Source: Phaseolus vulgaris (taxonomy: Eukaryota > Streptophyta > Magnoliopsida > Fabales > Fabaceae). From it: a DNA stretch of 64,000 nt. Below the pieces are notes generated by a model that saw only the letters and a list, made by a program, of their open reading frames with translations, was not told where the DNA came from and made no database searches. The stretch is from NCBI RefSeq assembly GCF_000499845.2, contig NC_023756.2, positions 34,246,763 to 34,310,762 of the forward strand. Reading direction: 5' to 3'. This document shows, piece after piece, positions 33,541-47,720 of the stretch (position 1 is the first letter of the stretch; every line of letters begins with the position of its first letter). The translations under genes and the position numbers were made by a program.

Positions 33541-34820
33541 CTAATCGCCTGCCTCCTCTCCTCGTTGAACTTCCTTCTCCTCTGGCGTACCGGTCTGACC
33601 TGATTGTCCATCGCCAAATGATGGCACAAGAAGTCGGGATCGATCCCGGGCATGTCCGAAGCGGACCATGCAAACGCATCCAGATGCCGTTCTATCACCT
33701 TGGCGATCTGGTCCTGGAGCTCAACCTCCAGAGATCTTCCCAGCTTGAAGATCTTTCCTCTGATCTCTCTTTCGAGCCACTGCTCGACGGGTTTTGGCCT
33801 GGTTTCTCTGGCGATCACCGCCCTGGCGATTCCCAGCTCCCTCGCTTCCTCAGGGCGATTCCTTGCCTCTTCTTCCTCTAAACTGGCGTTCCCCTCCCCC
33901 TGCTCAGCATCCACCATCACCACGTCACTTCCGGCGGTCTCTTCTATTACCGTCGATCTGGGCTTCACACCAGGAGGCGGGGTGGTTGTCACGTAACTCA
34001 CCGACCTCTTGTTCTTCAGGCTATTCTCATAGCACTTCTTCGCTTCTTTCTGGTCGGACTTGATGGTGATCACCACCCCCTCCATAGACGGCAGCTTCAC
34101 CTTCATGTGTCGGGTCGACGGTATAGCGCCTATTCTGTTGAGCGTGGGCCTTCCCAGCAGAATGTTGTATGCTGAAGGAGCGTTCACGACAAGGTACTTG
34201 ATTTTCTCTGTTCTCGAACCCGCCTCATCTATAAACGTAGTCCTCAACTCAATGTACCCCCTGACCTCCACCTGGTTACCAGCGAAACCATACAAACACC
34301 CTCCATAGGGCCTCAGCTAGTCAAGGGGTAGCTCCAACGGCATGAAAGTCGGCCAAAACATCACGTCTGCCGAGCTTCCTTGGTCCACCAGAACCCTGTG
34401 GACCTTCCTTCCTGCTGTGATCAGCGAGATGACTATGGGATCGTTGTCATGAGGCACAACGTCCCGAAGATCTTGCTTTGTGAACGTAATGTCCACATCC
34501 GGCGAGTGGTCTTCAAACATATCCACCGTCATCACAGACCTCGCATACTTCTTTCTCTGTGACGCGGTGCACCCACCACCCGAGAAACCTCCTGCAATGG
34601 TGTGGATTTCCCCGTGGGTAGGCATCTCGTGCTGCTGAGCCTCACCACCTGCTGGTTGGGAGCTCGACGCGCCCCCCGTCCTTCTGTCCAGCAAGTAGTC
34701 GTTTAGGAACCCGCTCTTGACCAGATCGTCGAGCTGGTATCCTAAAGCCAAGCACGAATCCACGGTGTGGCCAAAGCCCTGGTGAAACTCACACCAGGCG
34801 TCTGGCTTTGGTCCCAGCAC
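33459..34820 (-). pseudogene. Gypsy-2 protease region
   Basis: The frame runs from the gag Cys/His box (CEFHQGFGHTVDSC near 34790) through IHTIAGGFSGGG, the retropepsin-like LVDQGSSADVMFW near 34370, and YNILLGRPTLNRIG near 34165. TAG at 34317-34319 interrupts one frame; coding continues on both sides. It shifts frame near 33530 to enter RT. Protease would cut the polyprotein. Confidence 0.85.
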
Positions 34821-35877
34821 ATGGCGATCAGGTCCGCCAATCCCATGACAAACTTGTGCTTTGGCGGGCGATTGTACTCCCGGCGTGCTGGTTGAGGGCG
34901 CCCTGGGCCCCTGCCCTTGTTCTTCCTTGGGTCATAAGGATGGCGAGTCCTCTGATCCCTCCTGGCCGCCGCTGTCTCCAGCACCCTCTGGGGCTGGATC
35001 CTGGTCTGGGCACGTGGCCTAGCGGGAGCCACGCTTCCCCTCTTCTCGGCAACCTCACTCTCATCGGCGATGTGGGCCACCGCAAGTCGCCTGACCTCAG
35101 CAAATGTGGCAGGGTGAGCCCTGATCAATGCCTCGCAGAATGGTCCCGGCAGCACGCCCTTCTTAAATGCGTAGACCAGCATCTCTTCATCTTTGGCCGG
35201 CGATCGGACCATCTGCGCCCCAAAACGATTCAGGTAGTCCCTGAGGGACTCTCCCTGATACTGCCTTATGTCGAACAAGTCATAAGACACCCTGGGCGGT
35301 GCCTTGTTCACGATGTACTGCTCGACGAAGATCTTTGAAAACTGTTGGAAGTTGGTTATGTGGCTGTAGGCAGGTTCACAAACCATTCCAGCGCCGTTCC
35401 CTGGAGTGTGCTCACAAACATTTTGCAGTACACGGCGTCTGACCCTCCTGACAGCATCATCTGCGTATGGAACGTGGTGAGATGAACCTCAGGATCCTCC
35501 ACGCCGGTAAAAACAGCCTTCACAGGTACCACACTCGCAGGGATAGGCGTGTCGGTAATCGCCTGAGCGAAAGGCATAGGAAAAACGCGAGGCGGCGTTG
35601 ACGGCGCGACCTCTTCAGCGACTGGACGCCCTTGCTGCTCCTGAAGAGCTTGACGCAGTTCTTCAGTCACTCTGCTAAGCTCATCATTCCTGGCCCGAGA
35701 GGCGACCAGGTCCTCGTGCATTCTTGCCTGCTCTATACGCGAGGCTTCCACATTCGCCTGCAGCGAACGCATGATTTCAACCATCTGCGCCATAGTCATG
35801 GCGCCTTCAGCAGCAACAGGCGCAACTGGACTTGAACGGTTGCTTCTCATTTTTCTCATGAAAACTTGACAAATCAC
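34742..35877 (-). pseudogene. Gypsy-2 gag
   Basis: Gag begins near 35850 (MRSNRSSPVAPVAAEG) with a coiled-coil segment rich in Glu/Gln, then a capsid-like domain (GGSDAVYCKMFVSTLQGTAL, FSKIFVEQY, QGESLRDYLNRF, LPGPFCEAL). It closes with an Arg/Pro-rich basic region. A frameshift near 35370 splits the capsid region and another near 34810 splits the end from the Cys/His box. Confidence 0.85.
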
Positions 35878-35883
35878 AGAGAG

Positions 35884-36249
35884 CGGTGAACAACACCTTC
35901 TTCAACGATGATCGATTCAGCGATCAATCGGTCAGAACTTCGCGAAACTTCGAAAGAAACCTCAAGGACACAACGAACCTTCACAGAAACCCGCAACTCC
36001 ACCAAAAACCAATGCTTCTCCCACGAAAAACCAAACGAGCCAAAGAACTCAGATCTCACCGAACGAAACTCGCGCAATCAGCAGAAAACTTCACCTCACC
36101 GAACAAAAACCCAAAAGAACGGTGGAAAACGCGAAATTACCGAACGAAACCTAGATGAACAGCGGACAATGGTTGCACCAGCACACAACCACACAGAAAC
36201 TGCAGAAACCTTCAAGAACTCACGATGTGGATGGGAACAGGTTTTACAC
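35884..36249 (-). other. Gypsy-2 5' leader
   Basis: In element sense this is the untranslated stretch between the primer site and gag. Short open frames on both strands here have no family resemblance. Confidence 0.6.
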
Positions 36250-36267
36250 GGCCCCACGGTGGGCGCC
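36250..36267 (-). other. Gypsy-2 primer-binding site
   Basis: On the minus strand GGCGCCCACCGTGGGGCC lies 3 bases after the 5' LTR. It differs from the Gypsy-1 site by one base. Confidence 0.8.
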
Positions 36268-36270
36268 TGA

Positions 36271-37157
36271 TGATCCTGCCTGTTGACCAGAACGCTGGAG
36301 CTTTGCCTCGTCAAACTTGTATCGACTTCTGCGCCGCGTCAACCTCCGTCTTTCACCGTGATTCACCTCAAGAACCTGCAAAAGAACAGAACGGCGCCGC
36401 TGCGGCCGATCACGTTCCGACGCCCAAGTCAGCGACTGAACCACTAATTACTAAGAGTAAAACTTAAGAACTCTGAAGGAACTGTGCAATGTTCTCTCCC
36501 AATATACTCAAGACTCGCAAGCGTAAAGAAGACAATCTGAACGTGCGTACCTCAGAAGTTCGTTGGAAACTCTTATATACCTGGATACTTTCTCTCTCCT
36601 GGCAGTTACACATATGGACACGTGGCTCGCATCCAGCTGTACACGTGCCATCATCTGGAGCATCCTTGACTTGGGCGCTACTTCCGACTCTTCTTTGGCT
36701 AAGTTACTTATGCATGATACTACTCAGTGCATAGTCGCCTTGGAGCGTGATCTCTTCTGGATGGCGAGTTCGGGTGCCTTCGTACGCACCTTCCCTGTGG
36801 TCTCGCTGGCCGCCTTCATGATCTGCACCACATGTTTCACCGTATATGCTCAAGTAAGCTGTCCCCCGACCTCATCCTCTGGCCAGCTGGGAAATGTCTA
36901 TCTGCCTTCATCTTCGGCGAAGTCCTTGTTTCGGCGATCTCTAATCACTTGGTCGCCTGGGTTTACATCTGGCGACTTCATCTTTAACCCGGTGACTGCC
37001 GGTTCTGGTGTGCTGGAGATCGGAGCACGCCAACTTAATAACTGGCGACTACACGAGCCCCCCGACTTCCTTCCCTTCTGCCAGCCAGGCGTCCTATCAA
37101 CACGCCTATACAATAGCTTGATGCCACGTCATCATTTCCGACTACCAGGGCGGTACA
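36271..37157 (-). repeat. Gypsy-2 5' LTR (right)
   Basis: 887 bp, TGATCCTGCC to GGCGGTACA, pairing with 25218-26104. It carries cis sequences for the gag-pol transcript; no promoter was pinned down. Confidence 0.95.
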
Positions 37158-37319
37158 ATACTGAATTTGGTCCTTTTCTTACTTATTGGCAACTTGCATT
37201 CTCTAATTATCTCAACCCGTGACTGCATATGATTCTTGTTATATTCATTCATTTTTATTCAAAACATGAGGATGAAATTGTTTTTCATTTAGAAGATTCA
37301 ACTAAAAAACTCAACCCTA

Positions 37320-37550
37320 AAGGATATATTTTTCCAAGTCTTTGGAAAAGAACGACATGGCTATGTATACACATATAAAAAAAGGGTTGTACCTTCTGAC
37401 TTATGAGGATCTAAAACTCAAGTTGCAATACAAAAATTAATTGATAAAGTTCAAAGAAATGCTTAGTTGAACTTCAAAGGATAAAAGAAAGAATGCAAGA
37501 GGAAATGGAAACAATGCTAAAAGAGCAAGTGGAAGCCATGGAAATCTAAC
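37320..37550 (+). pseudogene. En/Spm-type transposase-related fragment (C part)
   Basis: With several stops the plus strand reads VFGKERHGYVYTY near 37339, then a Gln/Lys/Glu-rich tail. A KERxGxVRGxG-like block followed by a Q-rich coiled coil is the usual C-terminus of plant Ptta/En/Spm-related transposases. Together with 23470-23705 it may be one gene split by Gypsy-2. Small local duplications follow (about 37616-37668 and 37770-37809). Confidence 0.5.
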
Positions 37551-38094
37551 TTTTAAATCACTTCAACATTGCTTTTACTTGTTTTCCATCCAGGAGTAAT
37601 GGCTCAATATTTGGGAATCATGGAAGTTGTTTTTGAGGTAGAAATCATGGAAGTTGTTTTTGAGGTATATATATAAATTTTACATTGCTTATTATTGAAT
37701 TAGATATCACACATTACATTTTTGTTTTTTTTAATGTAGAAACAAGGTCAAACCATTCCTACGGTAGAAAACTAACACAAACTAAGAGAAAACTAACACA
37801 AACTAAGAGGTGAACACATGTAACACTTTTTATTTATTTTGTTTTTATATTATTTATTAATTAATTTTGTTAATCTTATTTTGAGATATATTGTACCATT
37901 TCGAAGACGTTAATGTTGGTGTTGTCACATTTGAAAAAGATCTTAAGACTCTCAAATATCCACCCAATGCCTTTGAACTCTTATTGAAAATCCTAGTTCA
38001 TGTTTCTACTTTTGCTTTTTTGGTTTATTGGCTAATAATGATCATTATTATAGTAAAAAATTTGAAAAAACTAATAAAAAAATGTTTATTTAGA

Positions 38095-39160
38095 AAATTT
38101 GAAAAGAATAAGTGAAATTCAAGAAATTGATAATTTTAATTATTTAAAGTCATTTATTAATTAACATTTATTTTTTAAAAATAGGTTCATAATAAGGCTG
38201 TTAGAATGTATGACTAATGAATTAAGTCTCATGTTAGAATGTATGACTAATGAATTAAGTCTCAGTCTTATTTTTCAATTGTAAGTAATTTAATTTTGAT
38301 TGAGCCTCTTGTTTATGACATTTTGAATCGGAAAATTTAGCCTTATTTTAGTGAAAACATTTCAGTACAACAAATTTGTAGTGTAATTTATTATAAGATC
38401 ATAGTCTTCATTCATAAAAATTCTTTGTTTATTTTTGAATCTATATACGTATTTTGTTTCATTATTTTTAATTGTTTGTTAATGAACTCCATCTAACATA
38501 GTTAGAGAAACTAGTGATGTTCAAAGGAAACAAATAAAAAAAGATTGGAACGTAAACCAAAAGTTCATTTTGATGAGACTAGTTTTAATATGAATGAATA
38601 AATAACGGATTAATTACAATAAAATAGAGAATATTTGCATTTCTTTATTAATTATTTTGATATCATCTGCTGAAATCCCTTTGCTATTTATTTATCCATA
38701 TTCAAGCTTCAAGCTAGTCCCATCAAAATGAACTTTTGGTTTACGTCCCCTTCTTCCTATTTGTTTCCTTTGAACATCACTAACTGATTTCTCTGCTTAA
38801 AATAATGAAAGAAAACAAAGGAAGCATAATACCTATGAATTCTTATGACTGATATGATCTTATAATAAATTACACTAATAACCTTTCATCTACTGAAATG
38901 TATAGTTCTCCTTTGAGTTTGATTGCTGTATTGAAATAAGGCTCTTTTTTTCTGATTCAAATGTCATAAATAAGAGGCTCAAATAATATTAAATTATTTA
39001 AAATTGGAAAAGGCTTAGACTTATTTCATTAGTCATAAACTCCCACACTCTAATAGCCTTTTTTATGAACCTATTTTTTTATTAAAAAAAAATGTTAATT
39101 AATAAATGACTTTAAATAATTAAAATTTATCAATTTCTTAAATCTTCACTTACTTTTTCA
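38095..39160. repeat. Long near-palindrome (foldback), arms about 500 bp
   Basis: The left arm (about 38095-38600) and right arm (about 38690-39160) are reverse complements with small indels along their whole length. Shared blocks include TTTAAAGTCATTTATTAATT (38145 and complement near 39110), TAATTTATTATAAGATCAT (near 38385 and 38865) and CAAAAGTTCATTTTGATG (near 38560 and 38730). The loop is under 100 bp. A 33-bp unit in the left arm is doubled (38200 and 38233). No coding potential. Confidence 0.88.
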
Positions 39161-41384
39161 AAACTCTCTGAATGAAGACGTATCTGATGCACATCATTCT
39201 CATGCACACGTATCTGATGATACCCTGATTTTAAATCAATCTTCGAAAAAATTGTTGACCCATGTAATTCATCCAACAATTCATCCACAATGGGTATAGG
39301 GTATTTATCCGAGATAGTTACTTTATTGAGAGCTCTATAATCCACACACATCCGCCATGTTTGATCCTTCTTCTTGACCAAAATGACGGGGCTAGAGAAA
39401 GCGCTCATACTGGGCTGAACAACCCCTGCCTGCAACAGCTCCGCTACTTGTCTCTCAATTTCAGAGTTTTGGTGGTGAGGGTATTTATATGGCCGCACAT
39501 TGACTGGACCACAATTAGGTAACAAAATGATTCTATGCACCTGATCTCTTACTGGAGGTAGTGTTAACTTGTCTGTAAACACTGCAGGAAACCGCTCCAA
39601 TACTTCCCGCACACTGTTTTGACCCAATTCCATTGCATGCTGCTTCTCTTCCAATTGAGTCCACCACCCTTCACCATTCCAGTCCCGCTCTTGGCCTGTC
39701 AAGAAGGAATTGAGACAGCCATGTCGAACCTATCCTTTTCCTTGACCCTGTAATGTTACCAGCTCCCCATTATGCCAAAACTGCATAGATAAATTTTTCC
39801 AGTCCATTACCACTTTCCCCAATGTGCTCAACCATGATATACCAAGAACCACATCTAACCCTCCTAATTCCAACACCAGAGCATCTATTACAAAGAGCCT
39901 AGACCCCAGAAAAAGCTTAATTCCTTTACACGTGCCTTCGGACATAACCCGATGGCCATCCCCAAGCTTGATTCTCTTAACAGTAGTAGGGCTTACTGGT
40001 AGTCCCAAGGCGGAGGTCAATTCAGGTGAAATAAAATTGTGGCTAGCTCCACTATCGACCAACACCTCCACAACCACATCAGCTAATTGTGCCTCCAACT
40101 TCATGGTATTATATTCTCCCATCTTTCCCAGAACCCCAATAATTTTGCACTCCGCCTCTGGTTCTTCCTCCTCCTCAGCATCTTCTACCTCCAACGCTAC
40201 TATTTCTCCGTCTTCATTCACTGTTTCTCCTTCCCCCAATATAAACACACGTAGGGAGCGTTCAGGACATTTGTGCAAGGTTGGGTGATACTTACCACCG
40301 CACTTAAAACAAAGCCCCTTTGCTCGCCGTTCCTCCATCTCCTCACTTCGCACTCCCCGCCACCGTTCCGAAGCTCTACCGCGGCGGTCGCCGTCGCTCT
40401 TCCGTCCCGTCGAGCTCAGCGATGAAGTTGGGTTCGCGTTCAACCCAAAAGAGCTCCCTGTTTTTGCCGGGTTGGGCCAACTTAAGTTTCCGGGTCTATT
40501 CATGTCCTTCTGGGTCGGGTTAAACCCACTACTGAACTTAAGCCCACTTTCTTCTCTTCGGCCCACAAACCTTTTCCCCACAGCTTTTTCACCCTCGGCA
40601 TCGTCTTCCTTAATCTCCTCCTCAACATCCTTAGCCATCCTCATCATCTGCATCCGATTAGAAGGATTCAGAGTTCTCACCCTTCGTCGGATCGGAGGTT
40701 TCAACCCACTCATGAAGTATCCTAAGTATTGCTCCTCCGGCAATCGACCCACCTGCGAGGAAAGCAATTCAAATGCTTCAACAAACTCTTCAACTCTTCC
40801 AGTTTGACGGAGCGTGGATAATTCTTCAAACGAGTTTCCAATCTCCGGCCACCGTAACGTGCGATCAATGCCCTTTTGAGTTTTTCCCATGATAGTTGAT
40901 CTTCCGTCTCCATCAGTAAATTGAACCAATGGATCGTGGGACCTTCCATGCTCAAACGTGAAAGCTTCACCCGCATATCCTCCGGTGTGTTCTGGACATC
41001 GAAATATATTTCCGCACGAGTTATCCAAGCCACTGGATCTTCGCCATCGAACAGTGGAAGCTTCACCTTCTTCCCGGCGAGTCGAGACTCACTCGAAGGC
41101 GAATCACCACCCGAGTTTCCACTCGATGCCTCTCCTTCTCTATTTCCCTCCTTCAGTTTGCTTAGTTTCGCAAGAACTAGACTCTGCTGCTGCATCTGTT
41201 CGGACTGGAGCTGCATCTGTCGAACCAATGCGTTGAGCGTGGAGGTAACATGTCCCACTTGGGTCTCCAAAGCGTCAATCCGATCACCCATCTTAGGCGT
41301 AGGTGGCTTCCTTGGCATCGACGGTCTTCTCCGGGCTGGGTCTTTATCCGGCAGGTCGGACCAATTTAATGGAATGCAGATCAA
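39130..41384 (-). pseudogene. Gypsy-3 gag, protease and partial RT
   Basis: The likely start is MPRKPPTPKMGDRIDALETQ near 41320. A coiled coil precedes the capsid-like domain (LPLFDGEDPVAWI, LSMEGPTIHWF). After a frameshift near 40850 come the rest of the capsid and CFKCGGKYHPTLHKC (one zinc box, about 40310). Protease has LVDSGASHNFISPEL (about 40060) and VVLGISWLSTLG. TAG at 39730 interrupts; the same frame then gives RT motifs VRPYKYPHHQ, MCVDYRALNKVTISDKYPIP and KIDLKSGYHQIRV, where it ends. Confidence 0.85.
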
Positions 41385-41787
41385 ATAACAGAGACAATCA
41401 GCAAGAAAAAGGATATCTCCTTTAGGATTCCTGAATCAGGTAACTAATATCGTGTATCTCAACAGGAAAAATAAGGAAATAACAATCTAACAGTAATTGG
41501 TAGCAAGCTACCAATCCAGAGCCACAGGGCCTCTACAATTCACGTTTACAGTGAATCCACTTCTAACAAAATCCTCGATACTCTCTCTCTCCTCTAACCA
41601 CCTATATATATTACTAATGCTTATACCCCTTATATCCTCCATACATATCAAGCCTGATTCAGGGCCACGTCATTCCTCTTGACCCCTCTCTTATTCTTCC
41701 TCTCATACACTCTCCAATTCTTGGGCTTAGGACCATATTCCTGGCCCAGTTGTACCTCAGCATTTCTATTTTCTATCATAAACAGGG
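39160..41787 (-). mobile_element. Truncated Ty3/gypsy element, chromovirus-like (Gypsy-3)
   Basis: The minus strand has a putative LTR/leader (about 41390-41787), gag, a Cys/His box, protease and the first third of RT. RT stops abruptly near 39170, where the palindrome begins. RT finger/palm rest, RNase H, integrase and the 3' LTR are absent. The gag style (LPLFDGEDPVAWITRAEIYF) and protease (LVDSGASHNFIS) differ clearly from Gypsy-1/2 and match the chromovirus side of Ty3/gypsy. Confidence 0.8.
41390..41787 (-). repeat. Probable 5' LTR/leader of Gypsy-3
   Basis: In element sense it would start TGTTTATGATAG at 41787. A TATA-like run (TATATATA, 41602-41609) lies inside. No partner LTR is in the window, so the boundaries are inferred. 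Confidence 0.45.
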
Positions 41788-41811
41788 TAAGTTTTGTTTA
41801 TTTTTTAATAG

Positions 41812-44640
<2,829 letters not shown>

Positions 44641-44649
44641 GAACATTGA

Positions 44650-45480
44650 TGCTTTTGTTATATACTAGCAAAAAGTTAACGAAGTTTGCTATGAAGATGT
44701 AAGGTTTAATTCAACTTCTGTTACTCGAGGGATCACAATTGTGCAAATTTAGTTCCAAACCTTTGCCAAATATTAAAACTAAAAAAATTAAATTAAAATA
44801 GTTAATCTCCAAATAAAAAATATCCAAAAGTTAAAAATAACTTTAAAAACAAAAATTATAGGTACCTCACAGTGTATTTTTAACCATATAATAAAAAAAT
44901 ATAAAAAATATCATATAAATTTGTATATATTTATTATTCTACGTTTTTAGTTATTTTAATATACAATTTTGTTAAACATTTCTGATTTTAGTAAGTTAAT
45001 TTAATGTCTTTCAATTTACCAACATTCAACTAATTTTTCAGTTAGTTTTGTCAAAGATAATGTATGTAAGTTCCAGATTGTTATAACTTAATTAATAAGA
45101 AATAAAATTATCTTCAATCGTAGTAATATTTTACATAAATTAGATTATTTTTAAAAACTATTGATTAGTAAAAAAGAATACATTCTACAGCTAACCCTCC
45201 TTAAAACGTTGGTTGGAAGGGACAAATTAAGCTCCTGTTTATTTTACAGTTAAAAATAATTTGTATATTGCACCTTTTATCCAGAAAAATTGTTCTTATA
45301 TAAACAAGTAATTAAAATTTATAATACTAATATGATTACAGAGTATAATTTTATTTGTTGTTTTTCTTTAGAGAAGAAAATAAAAGGTATTTTTATATAT
45401 TTTATATAATGATAAATTAAGATATTTAAAAGCCATTACATTTCATAATAATCATTTATCCAGATTTAAATGATCCAAAA
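44650..45480. other. AT-rich intergenic
   Basis: No coding frame, no recognisable repeat termini and no RNA gene seen. Confidence 0.5.
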
Positions 45481-45547
45481 TGTACTGTTAGTAAAGAATT
45501 TGTGACCAAATACCCAAATCTAAGTGTGAAGCATTTCCCGTGCCGTG

Positions 45548-45553
45548 CACGTG
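45548..45553 (+). promoter_or_regulatory. G-box (CACGTG) upstream of the plastid-protein gene
   Basis: GTGCACGTGCAG places a palindromic CACGTG about 170 bp before the ATG. G-boxes bind bZIP and bHLH factors, often in light- or ABA-responsive plant promoters. A single site is weak evidence. Confidence 0.4.
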
Positions 45554-45722
45554 CAGGTGATAACGAAGATTCATTAGAACAAATAACTGAAAGAAACCTC
45601 TTTGTGCAGCAGGATAACACTCTCCTTTCACCACTGTGTTCGTCTCTTTCACCAAACCTCTTTCTCTTCTTCTGCGCTTCTGCTTTTTCTTCTTCTTCTT
45701 CATTTCTCTTCCAATTTCATCC

Positions 45723-47720
45723 ATGTCTGTGTCCATGTCCATTTCCACACTTTCCTCTTCAACCTTCCCAAACTCTAATCCCTCTCTCACTTTATCTTCC
45801 CAAAAGTTCCCTCTCTTCCCCAAACCCCTTCTTCTTCCCTTTCCCCACCCTCTCTCTTTCCCCCTCCGAACACAGACCTTCCTCGCCCCGCTTCTCTGCA
45901 AGTCTCCTGAAGCGGAAGCGGAGGCGCCGCCGCCGGAGGACCATTGGCTGCAGAAGCTGCCGGAGAAGTCGAAGCCTCTCTACTCCCACAGCCTACCCTG
46001 CATTGAGGCCTGGCTCCGAAGCCTGGGCTTCTGCCAGAGCAAGGACGATAGGGCGCTCTGGCTGGTTCACAAGCCCGATTGGCAGGCCCACCTCTCCCTT
46101 GATGTCACTGATCTCTACATAAGGTGCTTGCCTCTCTTTTATGCTTCCTTCTACCTTGCTATTTCAACCAATATTTGATTTCTCTTTTTTCATTGTAAAT
46201 TAACTTGCTTTTGCATTGTTATGTGCATGGAGCAATATTTCTGTAAATTACAGCCATTAAGTTGGGTAAACTAACACTGCAAAATGCACAAATGATTCAA
46301 ACTTTATCAATTGCTTTAATTTTTTTATCATTATTAATGGTGACTGCTGTTTTTTATTTTAAATTTTTTGTATGCTAGTTCAATTTTGGCATTTACACTA
46401 GTAGATCGAATCATACATGAAATTTGTTTTATTTTTCCTGCTTTTTATTATTTATTATCCGTTTGAAAATAATGTGTCGATGCAGTGAAAAAGAGAGAAT
46501 CTAGAAACATTATGTATAGTAGTAACGATGGTGAGCAAAAGTAAACTATGACAACCCTTCCTTTCTTTTTGTTCTCAGTATAAGGAATAAATTGAGAAGT
46601 TGTCCATTGTATATATAAATATATACATCTGCCAAAGTACTGAAAACAGTTGACAAGCTAAATTATGTTTAACAGCAAAAAAAGTAGTGACGTTAAAATT
46701 CCAAATGCTATTCTCAAAGCATGTAAAAGAATTCAGATTCCACTGTTTAAGAGTCACGTTCTTTTCTAAAATGGACATGCCACATGTTCAAGTATTCCTC
46801 ACAATTTTTAAAGTTTGATCATAGAATGTGTTACATGGTTAAAGATGAGAGGTTTCTTTTTTATTAAAAGGAAGGAGGATTATGCTTTTTGAGGAAGAGA
46901 GAGGAGCAACTATGGTAATGAAAGTAGAAAGATGTGGAGGTTGCTCCTTTCCTCTTTTATGTTTCTTCTATCACTGATCCAATGTAATTATCTCAGTTTT
47001 GTATGGAGAAACATTCCCTTCCGTGCCTCAAGGGTTGTATTTTTCTAAAAGGGTTAGGAGGGTGTGTCAATCAGAATGCTCGCAAAAAACTGAAAACATG
47101 AATGCCTTTTGTTTCCATTGAAGAAAAGTTGAGCTGATACATAATTGGATCTGAGAAGTGTCACTAGTTGAAAAGGAGAAGAAGAAGAAGAATGTTAATG
47201 TTACATAAATGTCTATTGAATTTGAGAAAATGTTTATTAGATTCTGCTGATTTTAGTGAAGACATTGAAGATAATGTCTAGACAATATTGAAAGTAAACT
47301 TTTTGTCTGCATTTTTGTGACTGGCTTGTTGTCGATATCTAATTTGTCTGTTGGGGACAGAGAGGGGGCAGGTGCTAGAGTTGAACTTCCTTTCATCGAT
47401 GCTTTATCCTTTACATCCTCTAATTTGTCATATTCATTGTGGATACTATCTACAGATCAAGAAGTTTGATTACAAAGTAAATTGTTGGTATTCTAATAAC
47501 AAGATGAGTGTGAAATATTTGGTAATTATGGATTGAGTAGTCCCATTGTATTGGTGGTGCATAATGAAGTTTAACTAGAAGGTTAATATCAATGATTAAT
47601 AATAAATGGTGCAGGTATTTGAAGAGTGGACCAGGGAATCTTGAAAAAGATGTAGAGAGGAGGTTTAGTTATGCTTTAAGCAGAGAAGACATTGAGAATG
47701 CTGTGCTTGGAGGACCATAG
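45723..47720 (+). CDS. Conserved plant protein, probably chloroplast-targeted
   Basis: Two exons, 45723-46123 and 47615-47720, give 168 residues. The intron (46124-47614, 1.49 kb) has GT/AG ends and splits one Arg codon (AG|G). The first 60 or so residues are Ser/Thr/Pro/Leu-rich with few acidic residues, like a plastid transit peptide. The mature part contains HSLPCIEAWLRSLGF, WLVHKPDWQAHLSLDVTDLY and, in exon 2, GPGNLEKDVERRFSYALSRE, ending in LGGP. It looks like a conserved plant family that I cannot name. An upstream in-frame ATG at 45636 would add 29 hydrophobic residues; 45723 is preferred because it gives a normal transit peptide. No breaks seen. Confidence 0.8.

Larger units (their letters stand above)
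25218..37157 (-). mobile_element. Ty3/gypsy retrotransposon, Tat-like (Gypsy-2)
   Basis: An 11.94-kb element with 887-bp LTRs and the 5-bp target duplication ATACT (25213-25217, 37158-37162). The coding strand is minus. Gene order equals that of Gypsy-1, including an antisense gene next to the 3' LTR. The LTRs differ at about 18 of 887 positions by hand count (about 2%), so the insertion is young compared with its neighbours. gag-pro-pol carries a few frameshifts and two clear stops (34317, 30928), so this copy is not autonomous. Confidence 0.95.

Noticed and set aside
37891..38115. 74-codon open frame with a hydrophobic stretch, possible membrane protein
   Set aside because: The hydrophobic run is AT-rich sequence next to the palindrome, with no relative and no gene context.
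45636..45722. Earlier ATG for the plastid-protein gene
   Set aside because: It would add a Phe-rich hydrophobic run unlike a transit peptide; 45723 gives a typical one. Not excluded by sequence alone.
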